Source of the DNA: Candidatus Cloacimonadota bacterium
Lineage (GTDB): Bacteria; Cloacimonadota; Cloacimonadia; Cloacimonadales; GCA-2742885
Length of the DNA stretch: 64,000 nt
Assembly: GCA_002742885.1 (NCBI GenBank)
Contig: PDOO01000027.1
Coordinates: 1 to 64,000, forward strand
Direction: 5' to 3'
The notes under the pieces are model-generated. The model was not told the DNA's origin, did not search any database, and saw only the letters and a list, made by a program, of their open reading frames with translations. Position numbers and translations under genes: made by a program. Below are positions 40,921-51,150 of the stretch, one piece after another (the first letter of the stretch is position 1; each line of letters starts with the position of its first letter).

Positions 40921-42029
40921 TTTTCCTCCGTTTTTTTGAGTTTATTTTTATTATTAAGACGACGGATGCATATTGAGATTTCAATTTTGCTTATCTTGTT
41001 ATTATAATATTTTGTTACAAAAACAAGCCCGTCGGGTTAATAATTTTGGAAATCAGAGTTACTTCTTTCATAATACAGACATCAGAAAGAATATTTATTC
41101 TCAAGGAATATTGAATTAATCTGAAATCTTTTTTTTCTTAGAAAAGTCAACTTAAAAATATTAAAAATTCGGATTAATTCTGATTGTAAACTTTTTTCAT
41201 ACAGTAACTTTTAATGACATAGCCCAATTTATTTTATACGTAAAAAAATCACCTTTAAACCGGTTAACAAAGATAATAATACTTTCTGACCGTTATCTTT
41301 ACTTAAATATTTTGTATAAATTTCTCCTAATCAAAATTTCAACAATTGCATAAGATAAGATTATTGCCTTTAATGCCTATTGGAACAACAAATTAAAAAT
41401 AAAAAAAAGATGATTTTATCTATACCGAACTGCAATAAAAATCGTTAACTCAGAATATTAAAGTCAGCTTGACAAACATATTATGTTTAAAAGATTGTTC
41501 TTTCTGTATCACAGATGACAGCATAAATATAAATCAAAAAAAGTGATTACAGCGTAATTATTTATGCGGTCAAGAAATTGTATTTCAGGTAAAAGGTAAA
41601 AAGATGCTCGCCAAAAGAAAAGATTAAGGCATAAAAACTTAAAAACAATGTAAATTTATATACATATTTCTAAAAATTACCTTTATGAGATTAAAATCCT
41701 ATTAATTATTTTTAATAATGTGTAAAGCAAGAAATAAACGCAATTGTGTTTGTAAAATGTTATCAGTAATTTAGGGAAAATTATGAATGAAATTAAAAAA
41801 ATTCACATAAATAAAAGAAAAGATTAAATATTATATAATTGAAGGAAATAAATATTAACACAACGGTGATCGGCACGGCAAACCCGATACTTACCGATTT
41901 TCCCCGACATGAAAATTTCACCCTTCGTTTATCGGCAAAGAAAGCACGGATTTTACACTCGTTTTGTCGGTTAGAGGCAATATCGGCAGAAAAAATGATG
42001 GAATTACAAAATTAGGAAGGATAACAAAA
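40921..42029. other. Long AT-rich spacer with a GC-richer strip before the restriction-modification genes
   Basis: About 1.1 kb with no acceptable gene. Most is very AT-rich. AAAAGAAAAGATTAA occurs twice (about 41614 and 41812). From 41859 to 41989 the composition changes abruptly to about 47% G+C by hand count. The boundary TAACACAACGG at the left and GTCGGTTAGAGGC at the right are faintly reminiscent of integron attC ends, but the interior does not fold as a clean attC. Confidence 0.5.
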
Positions 42030-42998
42030 ATGAAGCATTATAAAGTTTTATCTTTATTCACAGGATGTGGCGGGCTTGATTTAGGGTTCAAAGGCAATTT
42101 TAAGTTTCTTCATAAAGAATATTCTAAAACCAAATTTGAAATTATTTGGGCGAATGATATTGATCCTAATGCTTGCTTGACATATAGAAATAATTTTGGA
42201 CATAATATAGTTTGTGCTGATATTAGAGATTTGCTTGAAAATAAATATATAAATTTATTTGATGAGCCTATGCCTTTAGATACAGATATTGTTTTAGGCG
42301 GTTTTCCGTGTCAGGATTTCAGTCATGCCGGCAAAAGAAAAGGGTTTGATAGTAAACGAGGTACATTATATCAAGCAATGTCAAAAGTAATTAAAGAAAC
42401 AAAGCCGAAATTATTCTTGGCTGAAAATGTAAAAGGATTATTAACGATTAATAATGGAGATGCAATAAAACAAATTATTAATGATTTTGAAAATCTTGGA
42501 TACAATGTAACATACAAACTTCTGTTAACTGCAAATTTTGAAGTACCGCAAAAAAGGGAACGAGTTTTAATTGTTGGCACCGAAAAAGATATTTTACCGC
42601 CATTTGAATTGCCAGATGGTTTTTTGCAAGAAGATAAATGGCTTACATTAAATGATGCTATATGTGATTTAGAAAACAAAGAAGAAGGAAGTGTTGATAA
42701 TCACTTTTGGTCAAAAGCAAAAAAAAATAAAGGTCAAGGTAATAATGTTGTTTTAAAAAACAAGCCCGGACCGACCATGAGAGCTGAACATCATGGCAAT
42801 ATAGAATTTCACTGGAACGGAAAAAGAAGGTTATCCGCAAGAGAAGCTGCAAGAATTCAATCATTCCCTGATGAGTTTATTTTTTTCCCTTCTACATCAA
42901 GCGCATATAAACAAATCGGTAATGCTGTACCCCCTGTATTTGCTTGGCATATTGCCAAAAGCATTGAGAAGTTTTTAATCAGAAATATGGAGAGATAA
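42030..42998 (+). CDS. DNA cytosine-5 methyltransferase (type II restriction-modification)
   Basis: 322 residues from the ATG at 42030, chosen for AGGAAGGA upstream; a TTG frame start at 41964 is rejected. All key C5-methyltransferase motifs are in order: I (LSLFTGCGGLDLGF), IV with the catalytic Cys94 (GGFPCQDFS), VI (AENVKGL), VIII (QKRERVLIVG) and X (YKQIGNAVPPVFAWHIAKSI). It transfers methyl from AdoMet to C5 of a cytosine in the recognition site. The stop and the next start overlap (TAATG), coupling it to the endonuclease gene. Codons are more AT-rich than neighbours, suggesting acquisition by transfer. Confidence 0.95.
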   Translation: MKHYKVLSLFTGCGGLDLGFKGNFKFLHKEYSKTKFEIIWANDIDPNACLTYRNNFGHNIVCADIRDLLENKYINLFDEPMPLDTDIVLGGFPCQDFSHAGKRKGFDSKRGTLYQAMSKVIKETKPKLFLAENVKGLLTINNGDAIKQIINDFENLGYNVTYKLLLTANFEVPQKRERVLIVGTEKDILPPFELPDGFLQEDKWLTLNDAICDLENKEEGSVDNHFWSKAKKNKGQGNNVVLKNKPGPTMRAEHHGNIEFHWNGKRRLSAREAARIQSFPDEFIFFPSTSSAYKQIGNAVPPVFAWHIAKSIEKFLIRNMER

Positions 42999-43642
42999 TG
43001 ACTAAAAAAATATATGAACTTTTTAGAAATGAAGAAATTATTAAAAAAATAAAAGATAAACTTCCATATTTATTTCAATTAGCTGAAATTGACAATTCCA
43101 GAGACAGTAAATTAGGAATGGAAATAGGATCTGCAAGAGAGAGAATAATTATAGCTCTTTTAATTTATAAGTTTAGTGATAAACATGTTAAAACAGATAT
43201 TCCTATTACTCAAAAAGAAACAGATGTCATGGTGTTTGATGAGCCTATATCAATTAAAACTGTAACAAATAAGAAAATTGTCGGAGTTAAACTTATTTGG
43301 ACTGTAGATGCTCAAAAATCAATGGCGTTCATTAACCAATATACTCCCGGGTGTGATATTTTATTAGTTCATATAAATTGGAATAAGAAAGGCGGTATTT
43401 ATCTTATAAATAAAGAAATACAACAGGAATTATTTAAAAAAGAAGGAAAAGATTTTTATTTTAAATTGCCTAAAAAAGGTACAAATCCAAGAGGTGTTGA
43501 AATTACTAATCAGGCTATTAATAAATTAGTTGAACATCCGTCTACAAAAAAAATTGAAATTGAATGGAATAGAAATGACTCTATAAAATATAATCCTTAT
43601 GACAGATGGGTTGAGTATTGGGAAAAAGATGAAAATAAATAA
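42998..43642 (+). CDS. Type II restriction endonuclease, ThaI-like
   Basis: 214 residues. Position directly behind the C5-methyltransferase, overlapping by one base, argues for the cognate nuclease. A PD-(D/E)xK-like core is visible: E74 and D76 in QKETDVMVFDEP, then ISIKT with K87. The following VGVKLIWTVDAQKSM and CDILLVHINWN...GGIYLI resemble what I recall of the ThaI family, whose founding member cuts CGCG; I cannot run a search to confirm. CGCG occurs several times in this window (for example near 7421 and 48651), which fits protection by methylation but proves nothing. Confidence 0.75.
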   Translation: MTKKIYELFRNEEIIKKIKDKLPYLFQLAEIDNSRDSKLGMEIGSARERIIIALLIYKFSDKHVKTDIPITQKETDVMVFDEPISIKTVTNKKIVGVKLIWTVDAQKSMAFINQYTPGCDILLVHINWNKKGGIYLINKEIQQELFKKEGKDFYFKLPKKGTNPRGVEITNQAINKLVEHPSTKKIEIEWNRNDSIKYNPYDRWVEYWEKDENK

Positions 43643-43776
43643 ATGTAATCTGCGATACTGCCGATAAAAGCTGTAAAACGCACATAACCAAAATCATTAT
43701 GTATCATGGCTTAAAAAAAATCTACAAGAGACAAATCTATTTTACAAAACAATATTAGAATTAAAATAATTCAAAA

Positions 43777-44307
43777 TCAACTCTCTTTTTCCGGATGATT
43801 TTCTTCAAAATGTATTGGGGAGATTAAAGAAGTAATTAAAGAAGATGTCATTATGATAAGAGGCAGAGAAACCGCTAAACGAATCAGGCTGAATTTAATT
43901 CCCAGAAAAGATATTTCAAAAATGGTCATGGGAATCCGACATGAAGCCGATGCTCCCAAATAAGTAAGAATTGTTTTCATGCCCGCGCCTTTCTTGTATA
44001 AAACCGTTGCTGCGGGGAAAGCGACCAAAATTCCTCCTACGGTTGAGGCTGCCAATAATATTGCCCAGAAGTATCCTTTAAACCCGGCATTTTTTCCCAA
44101 ATGTTTGGTAATGGTTTCTCGGGGAACCCAAACTTGAAATAATCCGATGAGGATAAAAGCAGGCGGCAAAACTTTAAGCAGGTTTATTCCGAAAGTTACA
44201 AATTGATTTCCGATTGCTTTTCCGTAATCAGAGCCGTATGATAAAGCAAATATCATAAATACCGCATAAAGAGTGAATACCGTAATTTGAAATTTGGTTA
44301 ATTTCAT
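43777..44307 (-). CDS. YraQ/DUF318-type permease, second half
   Basis: 176 residues with about five membrane helices. It carries the permease landmark LLKVLPPAFILIGLFQVWVPRETITKHLGKNAG and a proline/serine-rich GILVAFPAATVLYKKGAG segment. Ordinary YraQ-type permeases are single proteins of about 300 residues with two such halves; here each half is a separate gene. Its ATG overlaps the stop of the first-half gene (ATGA). The two products probably assemble into one transporter. Substrate unknown; some relatives handle arsenic compounds or metals. Confidence 0.8.
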   Translation of the reverse strand: MKLTKFQITVFTLYAVFMIFALSYGSDYGKAIGNQFVTFGINLLKVLPPAFILIGLFQVWVPRETITKHLGKNAGFKGYFWAILLAASTVGGILVAFPAATVLYKKGAGMKTILTYLGASASCRIPMTIFEISFLGIKFSLIRLAVSLPLIIMTSSLITSLISPIHFEENHPEKES

Positions 44308-44783
44308 AAAAATTCTCCGTAAAAAAATCCCGTAATCAGAGCAATTATAATTGCAACAAAAACATTTATCAGATTGCGAACAAAAGCAACTTTAAAGCCC
44401 AAATATTTTTTTTCGACGGGAAAAGTCAATACTCCGACCATCATCAAACTGCTTGTGAAAACCGATAAAGTTGTATATGAGACTCCTTTTGAAAGCAGAA
44501 TTCCGCTTAAAGGGAAAGCTATAAATCCCGGCATCATTGTAATGCTTCCGAGTCCGAGACCGCTTAAAAACGATGTCCAACCGTTTTCTTTGCTTAAATA
44601 TTTTGAGTAAACTTCTTCGGGAAGCAATCCGATTGCCAAAGAGACAAAAATAAGCATCAACAAAAAAGCAGGCAAAACTTTAAGAAATTTATTCCGGGCA
44701 ATTTTAAGAGCTTTAACGGATTTTTCTTTACTGAAATAAAAAGACAAAGCCAAACAGACAAATGCAACAATATATGAAATCAT
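44304..44783 (-). CDS. YraQ/DUF318-type permease, first half
   Basis: 159 residues, about five membrane helices. The half-motif is FLKVLPAFLLMLIFVSLAIGLLPEEVYSKYLSKENG, followed by GSITMMPGFIAFPLSGILLSKG. The parallel with the adjacent 176-residue protein (FL/LLKVLP, E/ETITKxLxKxxG, FPxxxxLxKxG) shows that both derive from one duplicated unit. It overlaps rfbC by four bases upstream and the second-half gene downstream. Confidence 0.8.
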   Translation of the reverse strand: MISYIVAFVCLALSFYFSKEKSVKALKIARNKFLKVLPAFLLMLIFVSLAIGLLPEEVYSKYLSKENGWTSFLSGLGLGSITMMPGFIAFPLSGILLSKGVSYTTLSVFTSSLMMVGVLTFPVEKKYLGFKVAFVRNLINVFVAIIIALITGFFYGEFL

Positions 44784-45316
44784 AATTCACTTAACTTCGG
44801 TAAATTTAAATCTTTTTCAGAGATAATTTTTTCGCCTTCCGGCCATTCTATTGCAAGTTCCGGATCATTCCAGATTATTCCGCTGTCGGCTTGCGGATTA
44901 TAAATAGCGGATGCCTTGTACATAACTACGGCATAATCGCTTATCGTGTAAAATCCGTGGGCAAAACCTCCGGGAACATAGAGCATTTTCCGGTCATTTG
45001 AGGTAAGAGAAAATTTAAAATACTGTTTGTAATATTTTGATTCGGGTCTTATATCGACAACGATGTCAATAATTTCTCCGTCCAAACAGGCAACCAGTTT
45101 GTCTTGGGAATAAGGAGCTTTTTGATAGTGCAGTCCGCGTAAAACTCCTTTTTTTGATTTGGAAACATTGTCCTGCGCAAATTCGCAATTTATTCCGTTT
45201 TCAGCAAAATCCCTTTTCTTGAAAGCTTCCAGAAAATATCCTCTTTCGTCGTAAAAAAATTTCGGCGTTACGACAATTAATCCCGTATCTTCTATTTTTT
45301 CAAAGGTAAACGGCAT
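44780..45316 (-). CDS. rfbC: dTDP-4-dehydrorhamnose 3,5-epimerase
   Basis: 178 residues, the standard length of RmlC. It epimerises dTDP-4-keto-6-deoxyglucose on the way to dTDP-rhamnose for surface polysaccharide. Motifs: DERGYFLEAFKKRDF, FAQDNVSKSKKGVLRGLHYQKAPYSQDKLV with the catalytic His, GEIIDIVVDIRPES, YVPGGFAHGFYTISD and GIIWNDPELAIEWP. CGGGAGG precedes the ATG. The other rhamnose genes are not in the window; instead rfbC is coupled to the split permease, so the operon is of mixed function. Confidence 0.96.
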   Translation of the reverse strand: MPFTFEKIEDTGLIVVTPKFFYDERGYFLEAFKKRDFAENGINCEFAQDNVSKSKKGVLRGLHYQKAPYSQDKLVACLDGEIIDIVVDIRPESKYYKQYFKFSLTSNDRKMLYVPGGFAHGFYTISDYAVVMYKASAIYNPQADSGIIWNDPELAIEWPEGEKIISEKDLNLPKLSEL

Positions 45317-45338
45317 TGTTCCTCCCGTTTTTTATGAG

Positions 45339-45362
45339 AAAAAAGTCTGCCGAAGCAGACTT
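45339..45362 (-). terminator. Terminator of the methylmalonyl-CoA mutase operon
   Basis: AAGTCTGC-CGAA-GCAGACTT, an 8-bp stem; the A-run on its left gives the T-tract on the minus strand. Confidence 0.88.
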
Positions 45363-45388
45363 CTTAATATTTATTCTAACCTGTTTAA

Positions 45389-47566
45389 TCAATCCTTTAA
45401 ACGTTTGTTCAACTCAACTATAATTTTCTTGGCGGCAACCGGTAAAACCGTACCGGGACCGAAAATGGCAGCTGCTCCGTGTTCGTAAAGATAATCGTAA
45501 TCCTGAGCCGGAATAACTCCGCCGCAGATAACCATAATATCGCCTCTGCCCAGTTTTTCCAATTCTTCTATCAACTGAGGAAGAAGAGTTTTATGACCTG
45601 CCGCCAAAGAACTCATTCCGATAACGTGAACGTCGTTTTCAACCGCATCTTTAGCGGTTTCTTCCGGTGTTTGGAAAAGAGGTCCTACGTCAACGTCAAA
45701 TCCCATGTCGGCGTAAGCGGTAGCCACTACTTTGGCGCCTCTGTCGTGTCCGTCCTGTCCCATCTTGGCAATCATGATACGAGGTCTTCGTCCTTCTTCT
45801 TCTTCAAAAAGATCGGTCATTTTTCGGACTTCGTCCACATCTTTGCTTTCGGCGTATTCGCTGGAATAAACTCCTGAAATGGATCTGATAACGGCTTTAT
45901 GTCTTCCGAATTTTTTTTCCATGGCATCTGATATTTCTCCGAGACTGGCTCTTGCTCGGGCAGCTTCCACCGCCAATTCCAAAAGATTCCCTTCGCCCGA
46001 TTCGGCGCAATTGGTAATTCGGTTCAGAATCGATGCAACGGCTTTGTTGTCTCGATTGGCTTTTAATTGTTCAAGACGTTTAATTTGAGAAAGACGAACC
46101 GAAGTATTGTCAACTTCCAGAATTTCTATCGGGTCTTCTTTTTCAAGTCGATATTTATTCACTCCGACAATGGTTTCCCTGCGAGAGTCAATTTTTGCCT
46201 GACGACGGGCGGCAGCTTCTTCGATACGCATTTTCGGCATACCGGTTTCGATAGCTTTTGCCATTCCGCCGAGTTTTTCAACTTCTTCTATGTGTCTCCA
46301 TGCTCTTTGCACAAGTTCATTGGTAAGAGCTTCTACGTAATAAGAACCGCCCCACGGGTCAACGGTTCGGCAAATCGAAGTTTCGCTTTGCAGATAAAGC
46401 TGAGTATTACGGGCGATACGAGCCGAAAAGTCCGTCGGCAACGCAATGGCTTCGTCAAGAGCATTGGTGTGAAGAGATTGAGTATGTCCGAGAGCGGCTC
46501 CCATAGCTTCAATACAAGTTCTGGTTACGTTATTGAAAGGATCCTGCTCGGTAAGCGACCAACCGGAAGTCTGAGAGTGAGTTCTGAGAGCAAGCGATTT
46601 GGGATTTTTGGGATTAAATTGTTTAATCATTTTAGCCCAAATCATTCTGGCTGCCCTCATTTTGGCAACTTCCATAAAATAATTCATTCCGATAGCCCAG
46701 AAAAAAGAAAGACGAGGAGCAAAAGAATCAATGTCTATGCCTGCTTTCAAACCCGTTCTGATATAATCCAGACCGTCGGCAAGGGTATAACCCATTTCCA
46801 AATCGGCAGTTGCTCCAGCTTCCTGCATGTGGTAACCGGAAATACTGATACTGTTAAACTTAGGCATATTTTTTGCTGTATATTCAAAAATATCGGCAAT
46901 AATTTTCATGGACGGTCCCGGAGGATAAATATAAGTATTGCGCACCATGTATTCTTTGAGAATATCATTCTGAATGGTGCCGGCAAGTTGTTCGAGTTTT
47001 ACGCCCTGTTCCTGAGCCGCAACGATATAAAACGCCATAACCGGCAAAACCGCTCCGTTCATCGTCATAGATACGGACATCTTATCTAAAGGAATACCGT
47101 CAAAAAGAATTTTCATGTCCAAAATGGAATCTATGGCAACACCTGCTTTACCCACGTCTCCCACAACTCTTTTATGATCGGAATCGTAGCCCCTGTGAGT
47201 AGCCAGGTCAAATGCCACGGAAAGACCTTTCTGACCGGCGGCAATGTTTCTTTTGTAAAAAGCATTACTCTCTTCAGCAGTTGAAAAACCTGCGTATTGA
47301 CGAACCGTCCAAGGTCGCATGACGTACATGGTGGCGTAAGGACCTCTGAGATTGGGAGCAATCCCGGCAACAAAATCCGTATGCTCCAGATTTTTCATGT
47401 CGCTTGCGGTGTATAAAGGTTTTACGTTGATTTTTTCGTTTGTTTCCCAAAGTAAATCATCAAAATTTTCCGCTACTTGTTTACGAGCCGCTTCTCGCCA
47501 ATATTTTAAGTTTTTGTCGGAAGAAAAATCAGGTTTAATTCCGGAAAATACGGGGAACTTTTTCAT
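45389..47566 (-). CDS. mutB: Methylmalonyl-CoA mutase, large (catalytic) subunit
   Basis: 725 residues. It interconverts succinyl-CoA and (R)-methylmalonyl-CoA using adenosylcobalamin. The TIM barrel begins at [34 protein letters not shown], with substrate-binding [12 protein letters not shown]. The C-terminal cobalamin domain has the DxHxxG motif in [13 protein letters not shown] near residue 605, with the lower-axial His, plus GMSSLAAGH and CGGVIPAQD. It overlaps the small-subunit gene by four bases (ATGA) and is followed by a terminator. In a fermenter it serves propionate formation, or propionate oxidation if run backwards. Confidence 0.97.
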   Translation of the reverse strand: MKKFPVFSGIKPDFSSDKNLKYWREAARKQVAENFDDLLWETNEKINVKPLYTASDMKNLEHTDFVAGIAPNLRGPYATMYVMRPWTVRQYAGFSTAEESNAFYKRNIAAGQKGLSVAFDLATHRGYDSDHKRVVGDVGKAGVAIDSILDMKILFDGIPLDKMSVSMTMNGAVLPVMAFYIVAAQEQGVKLEQLAGTIQNDILKEYMVRNTYIYPPGPSMKIIADIFEYTAKNMPKFNSISISGYHMQEAGATADLEMGYTLADGLDYIRTGLKAGIDIDSFAPRLSFFWAIGMNYFMEVAKMRAARMIWAKMIKQFNPKNPKSLALRTHSQTSGWSLTEQDPFNNVTRTCIEAMGAALGHTQSLHTNALDEAIALPTDFSARIARNTQLYLQSETSICRTVDPWGGSYYVEALTNELVQRAWRHIEEVEKLGGMAKAIETGMPKMRIEEAAARRQAKIDSRRETIVGVNKYRLEKEDPIEILEVDNTSVRLSQIKRLEQLKANRDNKAVASILNRITNCAESGEGNLLELAVEAARARASLGEISDAMEKKFGRHKAVIRSISGVYSSEYAESKDVDEVRKMTDLFEEEEGRRPRIMIAKMGQDGHDRGAKVVATAYADMGFDVDVGPLFQTPEETAKDAVENDVHVIGMSSLAAGHKTLLPQLIEELEKLGRGDIMVICGGVIPAQDYDYLYEHGAAAIFGPGTVLPVAAKKIIVELNKRLKD

Positions 47567-49638
47567 AATACTGCTCCTAATTTTTCAGCCCATGTTTTAA
47601 GCATTTGATAATTATTGGCTCTCACATGGATAAATTCATCCACTCCCGATTTTTTATGATCTTCTATTTGAGCTTTGGGATAACCCGCCAAAACAAGGAT
47701 GATTTCGGGATTCTCTTCTTTGATTTTTTTGGCGAAAGGCGGAACAATTTCCGGGTAATTCGGGTCGATATTGCAAATAACGACAATATCGGCTTTTGAT
47801 TCCAATGCCGCTTCGGCGCTTTCTTCGGGAGTTTGGAAACTCTTTCCGTAAATTACGTCAAAGGCAGCCACCTGGAAAAATCCCTGCGAAAAATCCGCTC
47901 TTGCTTTGTATTGATTTACCCGTCCCGTGTTTGCCAAATAAACGGTCGGCTTTCTTTCGCTTTTTTCGACGGCTTGTCTCAATTTTTCAAAATGATCCAT
48001 TGCTCTTCTGAACGGCATGGGCGTAACGGTTAAATCTTCAGTTTTGTTTTTTTCGATTTCACCGATTGTCAAACCGTTTTCAAAAGCTTCTTCCGTTTTT
48101 TCCGAAGTTTCGATTTTATGGGTTTTATTTGATAACTTAAATTCTTTCAATACTTGTTCTTTTGCTTTTTCGGCTTCAGCTTTTTCGGTATCCAAAGCTT
48201 CTTCCGTAAGATTGGGATACATATTGGTTCCGATAAATACGTCTTTGCGTTTGTTCATGTTTTGCAGACGCTGTTCCCAAACAAGATTTATTCTTTCAAA
48301 AATTTTACCGTCTTTAAGTTCAGCGATCAAACCGCCGTTATCTTCGGTCAAAGCAAATTGATCCCAGATTTTTCCGGCTAAAGCTTCGGTAAGCCATTCT
48401 ATATAATAAGAACCGCCGGCAGGATCAATCAATTGATCGAAATGACATTCTTCCTGAAGAATAATTTGCGTATTGCGAGAAATTCTTCGAGAAAACTCGT
48501 CGCTTATTCTGATACCTTCGTCAAAAGGTCCGACATGAAGGTTTTCGACTCCCCCTATTACCGCCGAAAAAGCTTCGGTAGTCGTTCTCAACATATTTAC
48601 GTAAGGGTCGAATTTAGTTTTATTCCATTCGGATGTTCTGGCATATACGCGCATTTTTTGAGCTTCTTCGTCATCCGTCATTTCTTTCATGATGTTTGCC
48701 CAGACCATTCTTCCGGCTCTGAGTTTAGCAATTTCTATGAAGAACATTCTGCCTATCGACACGCTGAAATGGAGAGATTTGGCTATATCGGCAATTTCCA
48801 CACCGTATTTTGATAACTCTCGCATATATTCCAAAGCGGTATTGAATCCTGCTGCCGTTTCTTCAACCGCTCCGGAGCCGGCATTATGATAACAATGAGT
48901 ATTTATCTTTAAAATCCTGAAATCGGGACAATTGTCTTTTGCCCATTTAATCATTTCCGCAATTTGTTTATAATAAGTGTCGATATCTTCCGGCAAAGAA
49001 CCGTTTTCGGCAAGATAACCGAGCGGATCCATTCCCAAAGATCCGTTTAATCTCGAAATATCGTAAGAATGTTTTTTGAAATAAGCTTTTAACATGGCAA
49101 AAATTGCAAAACCGCTTAATTGAGCATTAAAGTTAAGAGCAATATGTTCAACAAAAATTCCGTTTAAAGCCGTTTCAAGATCTTTCAAAGAAGAAATTGA
49201 CGTTCCGTCTTCTCCGATTAATTCTTTATTATCTTCAGAAGGGTTCAAACCTATGCGGCTCAGTTTATCCAATTTGATATTTACCGCCGTTTGACCTCGA
49301 TTTAATTCGGATAATAAAGCTTCATTAAATTCTCTCGCCGTAATCAGAGGTATTTCCTGAGAAATATCCCACATGTTGCCGAAATATCCGGCTGCATCGT
49401 TTCCTCTGACAAACGGAAAAGTCCCCGGCAATGATTTGAGATGCTCCATTCCTTCAATATCCTGACGGCGATACATCGGATTAAGCGTGATATGCTCGTA
49501 TGTTTTCGTAAGCATTATCTTGTCGTAAGGAGCGCCTTTCAGCAACCGATCAACTTCCGCTCGCCACTCTTCGTAACTCGGAACGGAAAACTCATCAAAA
49601 AGCTTTCTCGGTTCATCCGATTTTAGATTTTCTTCCAT
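47563..49638 (-). CDS. mutA: Methylmalonyl-CoA mutase, small subunit
   Basis: 691 residues. Homologous to the large subunit but non-catalytic. The barrel has [27 protein letters not shown] and [30 protein letters not shown]. The C-terminal domain keeps the Rossmann-like fold ([20 protein letters not shown]) but has no DxHxxG motif, as expected for a MutA subunit that does not bind cobalamin. The ATG is preceded by CGGAG. It is the first gene of the two-gene unit. Confidence 0.96.
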   Translation of the reverse strand: MEENLKSDEPRKLFDEFSVPSYEEWRAEVDRLLKGAPYDKIMLTKTYEHITLNPMYRRQDIEGMEHLKSLPGTFPFVRGNDAAGYFGNMWDISQEIPLITAREFNEALLSELNRGQTAVNIKLDKLSRIGLNPSEDNKELIGEDGTSISSLKDLETALNGIFVEHIALNFNAQLSGFAIFAMLKAYFKKHSYDISRLNGSLGMDPLGYLAENGSLPEDIDTYYKQIAEMIKWAKDNCPDFRILKINTHCYHNAGSGAVEETAAGFNTALEYMRELSKYGVEIADIAKSLHFSVSIGRMFFIEIAKLRAGRMVWANIMKEMTDDEEAQKMRVYARTSEWNKTKFDPYVNMLRTTTEAFSAVIGGVENLHVGPFDEGIRISDEFSRRISRNTQIILQEECHFDQLIDPAGGSYYIEWLTEALAGKIWDQFALTEDNGGLIAELKDGKIFERINLVWEQRLQNMNKRKDVFIGTNMYPNLTEEALDTEKAEAEKAKEQVLKEFKLSNKTHKIETSEKTEEAFENGLTIGEIEKNKTEDLTVTPMPFRRAMDHFEKLRQAVEKSERKPTVYLANTGRVNQYKARADFSQGFFQVAAFDVIYGKSFQTPEESAEAALESKADIVVICNIDPNYPEIVPPFAKKIKEENPEIILVLAGYPKAQIEDHKKSGVDEFIHVRANNYQMLKTWAEKLGAVL

Positions 49639-50084
49639 ATTTTTCTCCGTTTCCTTAATTCTTGAACAAAATCAAATTTAATTTTAAAATCTACGTAAAA
49701 AAGCAATAATGCAGTGTCAATAAAAAACGAATTTTTATTTTTGACTTTAATAAAATCAGACTTAAAACAAAAAAATCATTGAGTTATTCCTTCATTTTCA
49801 GGCAAGTTATAATTAAATAATAATTTTTCGGTCTCAAAGACAAAACAAGTTAAAAGGATAATAAAGAAGCGTAAAAACATAGTCGCAGCGTCCAAAATAT
49901 ATGAATTTCAGTTTATGTTTTTTGGTTGACAATTTAGTTCATATTCTTTATTGTGCTTGCAATATTAAAAGTCTTGAATCATAAAAACTGTTCGAATATA
50001 TCGGTCAAAAAATAGTTTTCAGACTGATGATATTGGAATAATTTTAAAGATTCTCGGAAAATACCCACTAAAAAGGAGAATATC
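49639..50084. other. Divergent spacer with the promoter of a secreted-protein gene
   Basis: No gene. It separates mutA (minus) from the 286-residue secreted protein (plus). A strong sigma70-like promoter for the latter is at 49926-49954. I looked for a cobalamin riboswitch before mutA and found no convincing B12 box. Confidence 0.6.
49926..49954 (+). promoter_or_regulatory. Sigma70-type promoter of the 286-residue secreted protein gene
   Basis: TTGACA (perfect -35) and TATTGT (-10) are separated by 17 bases. The start codon is at 50085, giving a leader of roughly 125 bases. Confidence 0.65.
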
Positions 50085-50945
50085 ATGAAAAAATCAGTAA
50101 TATTAATCTTGCTCACTCTTTTTGCAAGCGGATTATTCGGTCAAATCAGTTACAGAGATTCTGTTTGGTACAGTTATGTTGATATTGACGATGCAATGGC
50201 TACTATCGCAGCAGGTTATCCCGGCGAAGAATACGGCTTGGCTATTGCTTTTGAAATTCCGGAAGGTCAAACATTTCATCCGACTAAGATTGAACTTGGC
50301 TTAAGACAGTCTTGCGCTGCAAATCTGAATTGGACTTTCATTAAATTTCAAGATGATTATATTATTGATGAGCAAATCGGGGATTTAACCGGTGTTGCCT
50401 CTTTTGCAGGAGACGGACCGATAAATGAATTTATCTATCACCAAATCGATATTGACACGGATGAAGTTCTTGAAGGCTGGTTTGCCGTAAAAGTAATGAT
50501 TCCTGCAACCAATGACAGCTGGTATCCGTGTCAACAAAATTCACCGTACGGACACTACAACTACGCTTATTATAACGGAGCTTGGGGTCGTCTTGAGGAA
50601 CTCTGGTTTCCTGAGACATCTTGGTGCGTAAGTGTTGGCGGCTATGATAACAATACCGGAACGGAAGAAGAAATATTTCCCGGAAGCGTTCAGCTTTACC
50701 AAAATTATCCGAATCCGTTTAATCCGAAAACAACTATTAAATTTTACAACAATATGAGCGGTAACGTAAAACTTACGGTTTATAACACCAAAGGTCAAGT
50801 TGCAGCTGAACTTGTTGACGGAAAAATGGATGCCGGTCTTCAATACATAGATTTTGATGCTTCAGCTCTGAATAGCGGCGTTTATTATTACAGATTAGAA
50901 ACTCCCGGTAAAACTGTTACGAAAAAAATGATTCTTCTTAAATAA
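50085..50945 (+). CDS. Secreted protein with C-terminal sorting domain
   Basis: 286 residues. Signal peptide MKKSVILILLTLFASGLFG, a single beta-rich domain of about 180 residues with conserved-looking aromatic pairs (YRDSVWYSYVDIDDAM, PAGYPGEEYG-like, TFHPTKIELGLRQSC, GAWGRLEELWFPE), then the sorting domain (NYPNPFNPKT, YNTKGQVA, SGVYYYR, final ILLK). No family recognised for the first domain. AAAGGAG precedes the ATG. It has its own promoter and terminator, and is the smallest of the five sorting-domain proteins here, so it would be a simple model cargo. Confidence 0.9.
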   Translation: MKKSVILILLTLFASGLFGQISYRDSVWYSYVDIDDAMATIAAGYPGEEYGLAIAFEIPEGQTFHPTKIELGLRQSCAANLNWTFIKFQDDYIIDEQIGDLTGVASFAGDGPINEFIYHQIDIDTDEVLEGWFAVKVMIPATNDSWYPCQQNSPYGHYNYAYYNGAWGRLEELWFPETSWCVSVGGYDNNTGTEEEIFPGSVQLYQNYPNPFNPKTTIKFYNNMSGNVKLTVYNTKGQVAAELVDGKMDAGLQYIDFDASALNSGVYYYRLETPGKTVTKKMILLK

Positions 50946-50977
50946 TCTTCTTAATAAGTTAATTTTTACGGAAATTA

Positions 50978-51008
50978 AGGCTTGGATTCTTTCCAAGCCT
51001 ATTTTTTT
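50978..51008 (+). terminator. Terminator after the 286-residue secreted protein gene
   Basis: AGGCTTGG and CCAAGCCT form an 8-bp stem around ATTCTTT, followed by ATTTTTTT. Confidence 0.9.
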
Positions 51009-51086
51009 ATAAATAAGATTAACTGAAAAGGGGCATGTAAATTACAAATGTTAAACAAATATGTCCGGCAATTTTATTCAGCTGTC

Positions 51087-51122
51087 ATCAGAGAATATTC
51101 CTGAATTTTCTCTGATTTTTTT
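51087..51122 (+). terminator. Second plus-strand terminator-like hairpin
   Basis: ATCAGAGAA (51087-51095) and TTCTCTGAT (51108-51116) are perfectly complementary and followed by a T-run. It lies 80 bases beyond the first terminator and 30 bases from the end of the convergent kamB-like gene. It may be a backup terminator or end a short transcript; an 18-codon frame (51048 onward) precedes it. Confidence 0.7.
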
Positions 51123-51150
51123 ACGAAAACATTTTACATTTTCTAATTTA

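Noticed and set aside
41964-42029. 22-residue extension of the methyltransferase from TTG
   Set aside because: The ATG at 42030 has AGGAAGGA and fits the family start.
46067-47089. 340-codon plus-strand frame
   Set aside because: It is antisense to mutB, whose motifs are certain; the opposite frame is a codon-bias shadow.
47563-49638. Loss of the cobalamin motif in the small mutase subunit as a defect
   Set aside because: MutA subunits normally lack it; this is expected.
49639-49900. Cobalamin riboswitch before mutA
   Set aside because: Only a faint B12-box-like string (GACACTGC on the minus strand) and no supporting structure.
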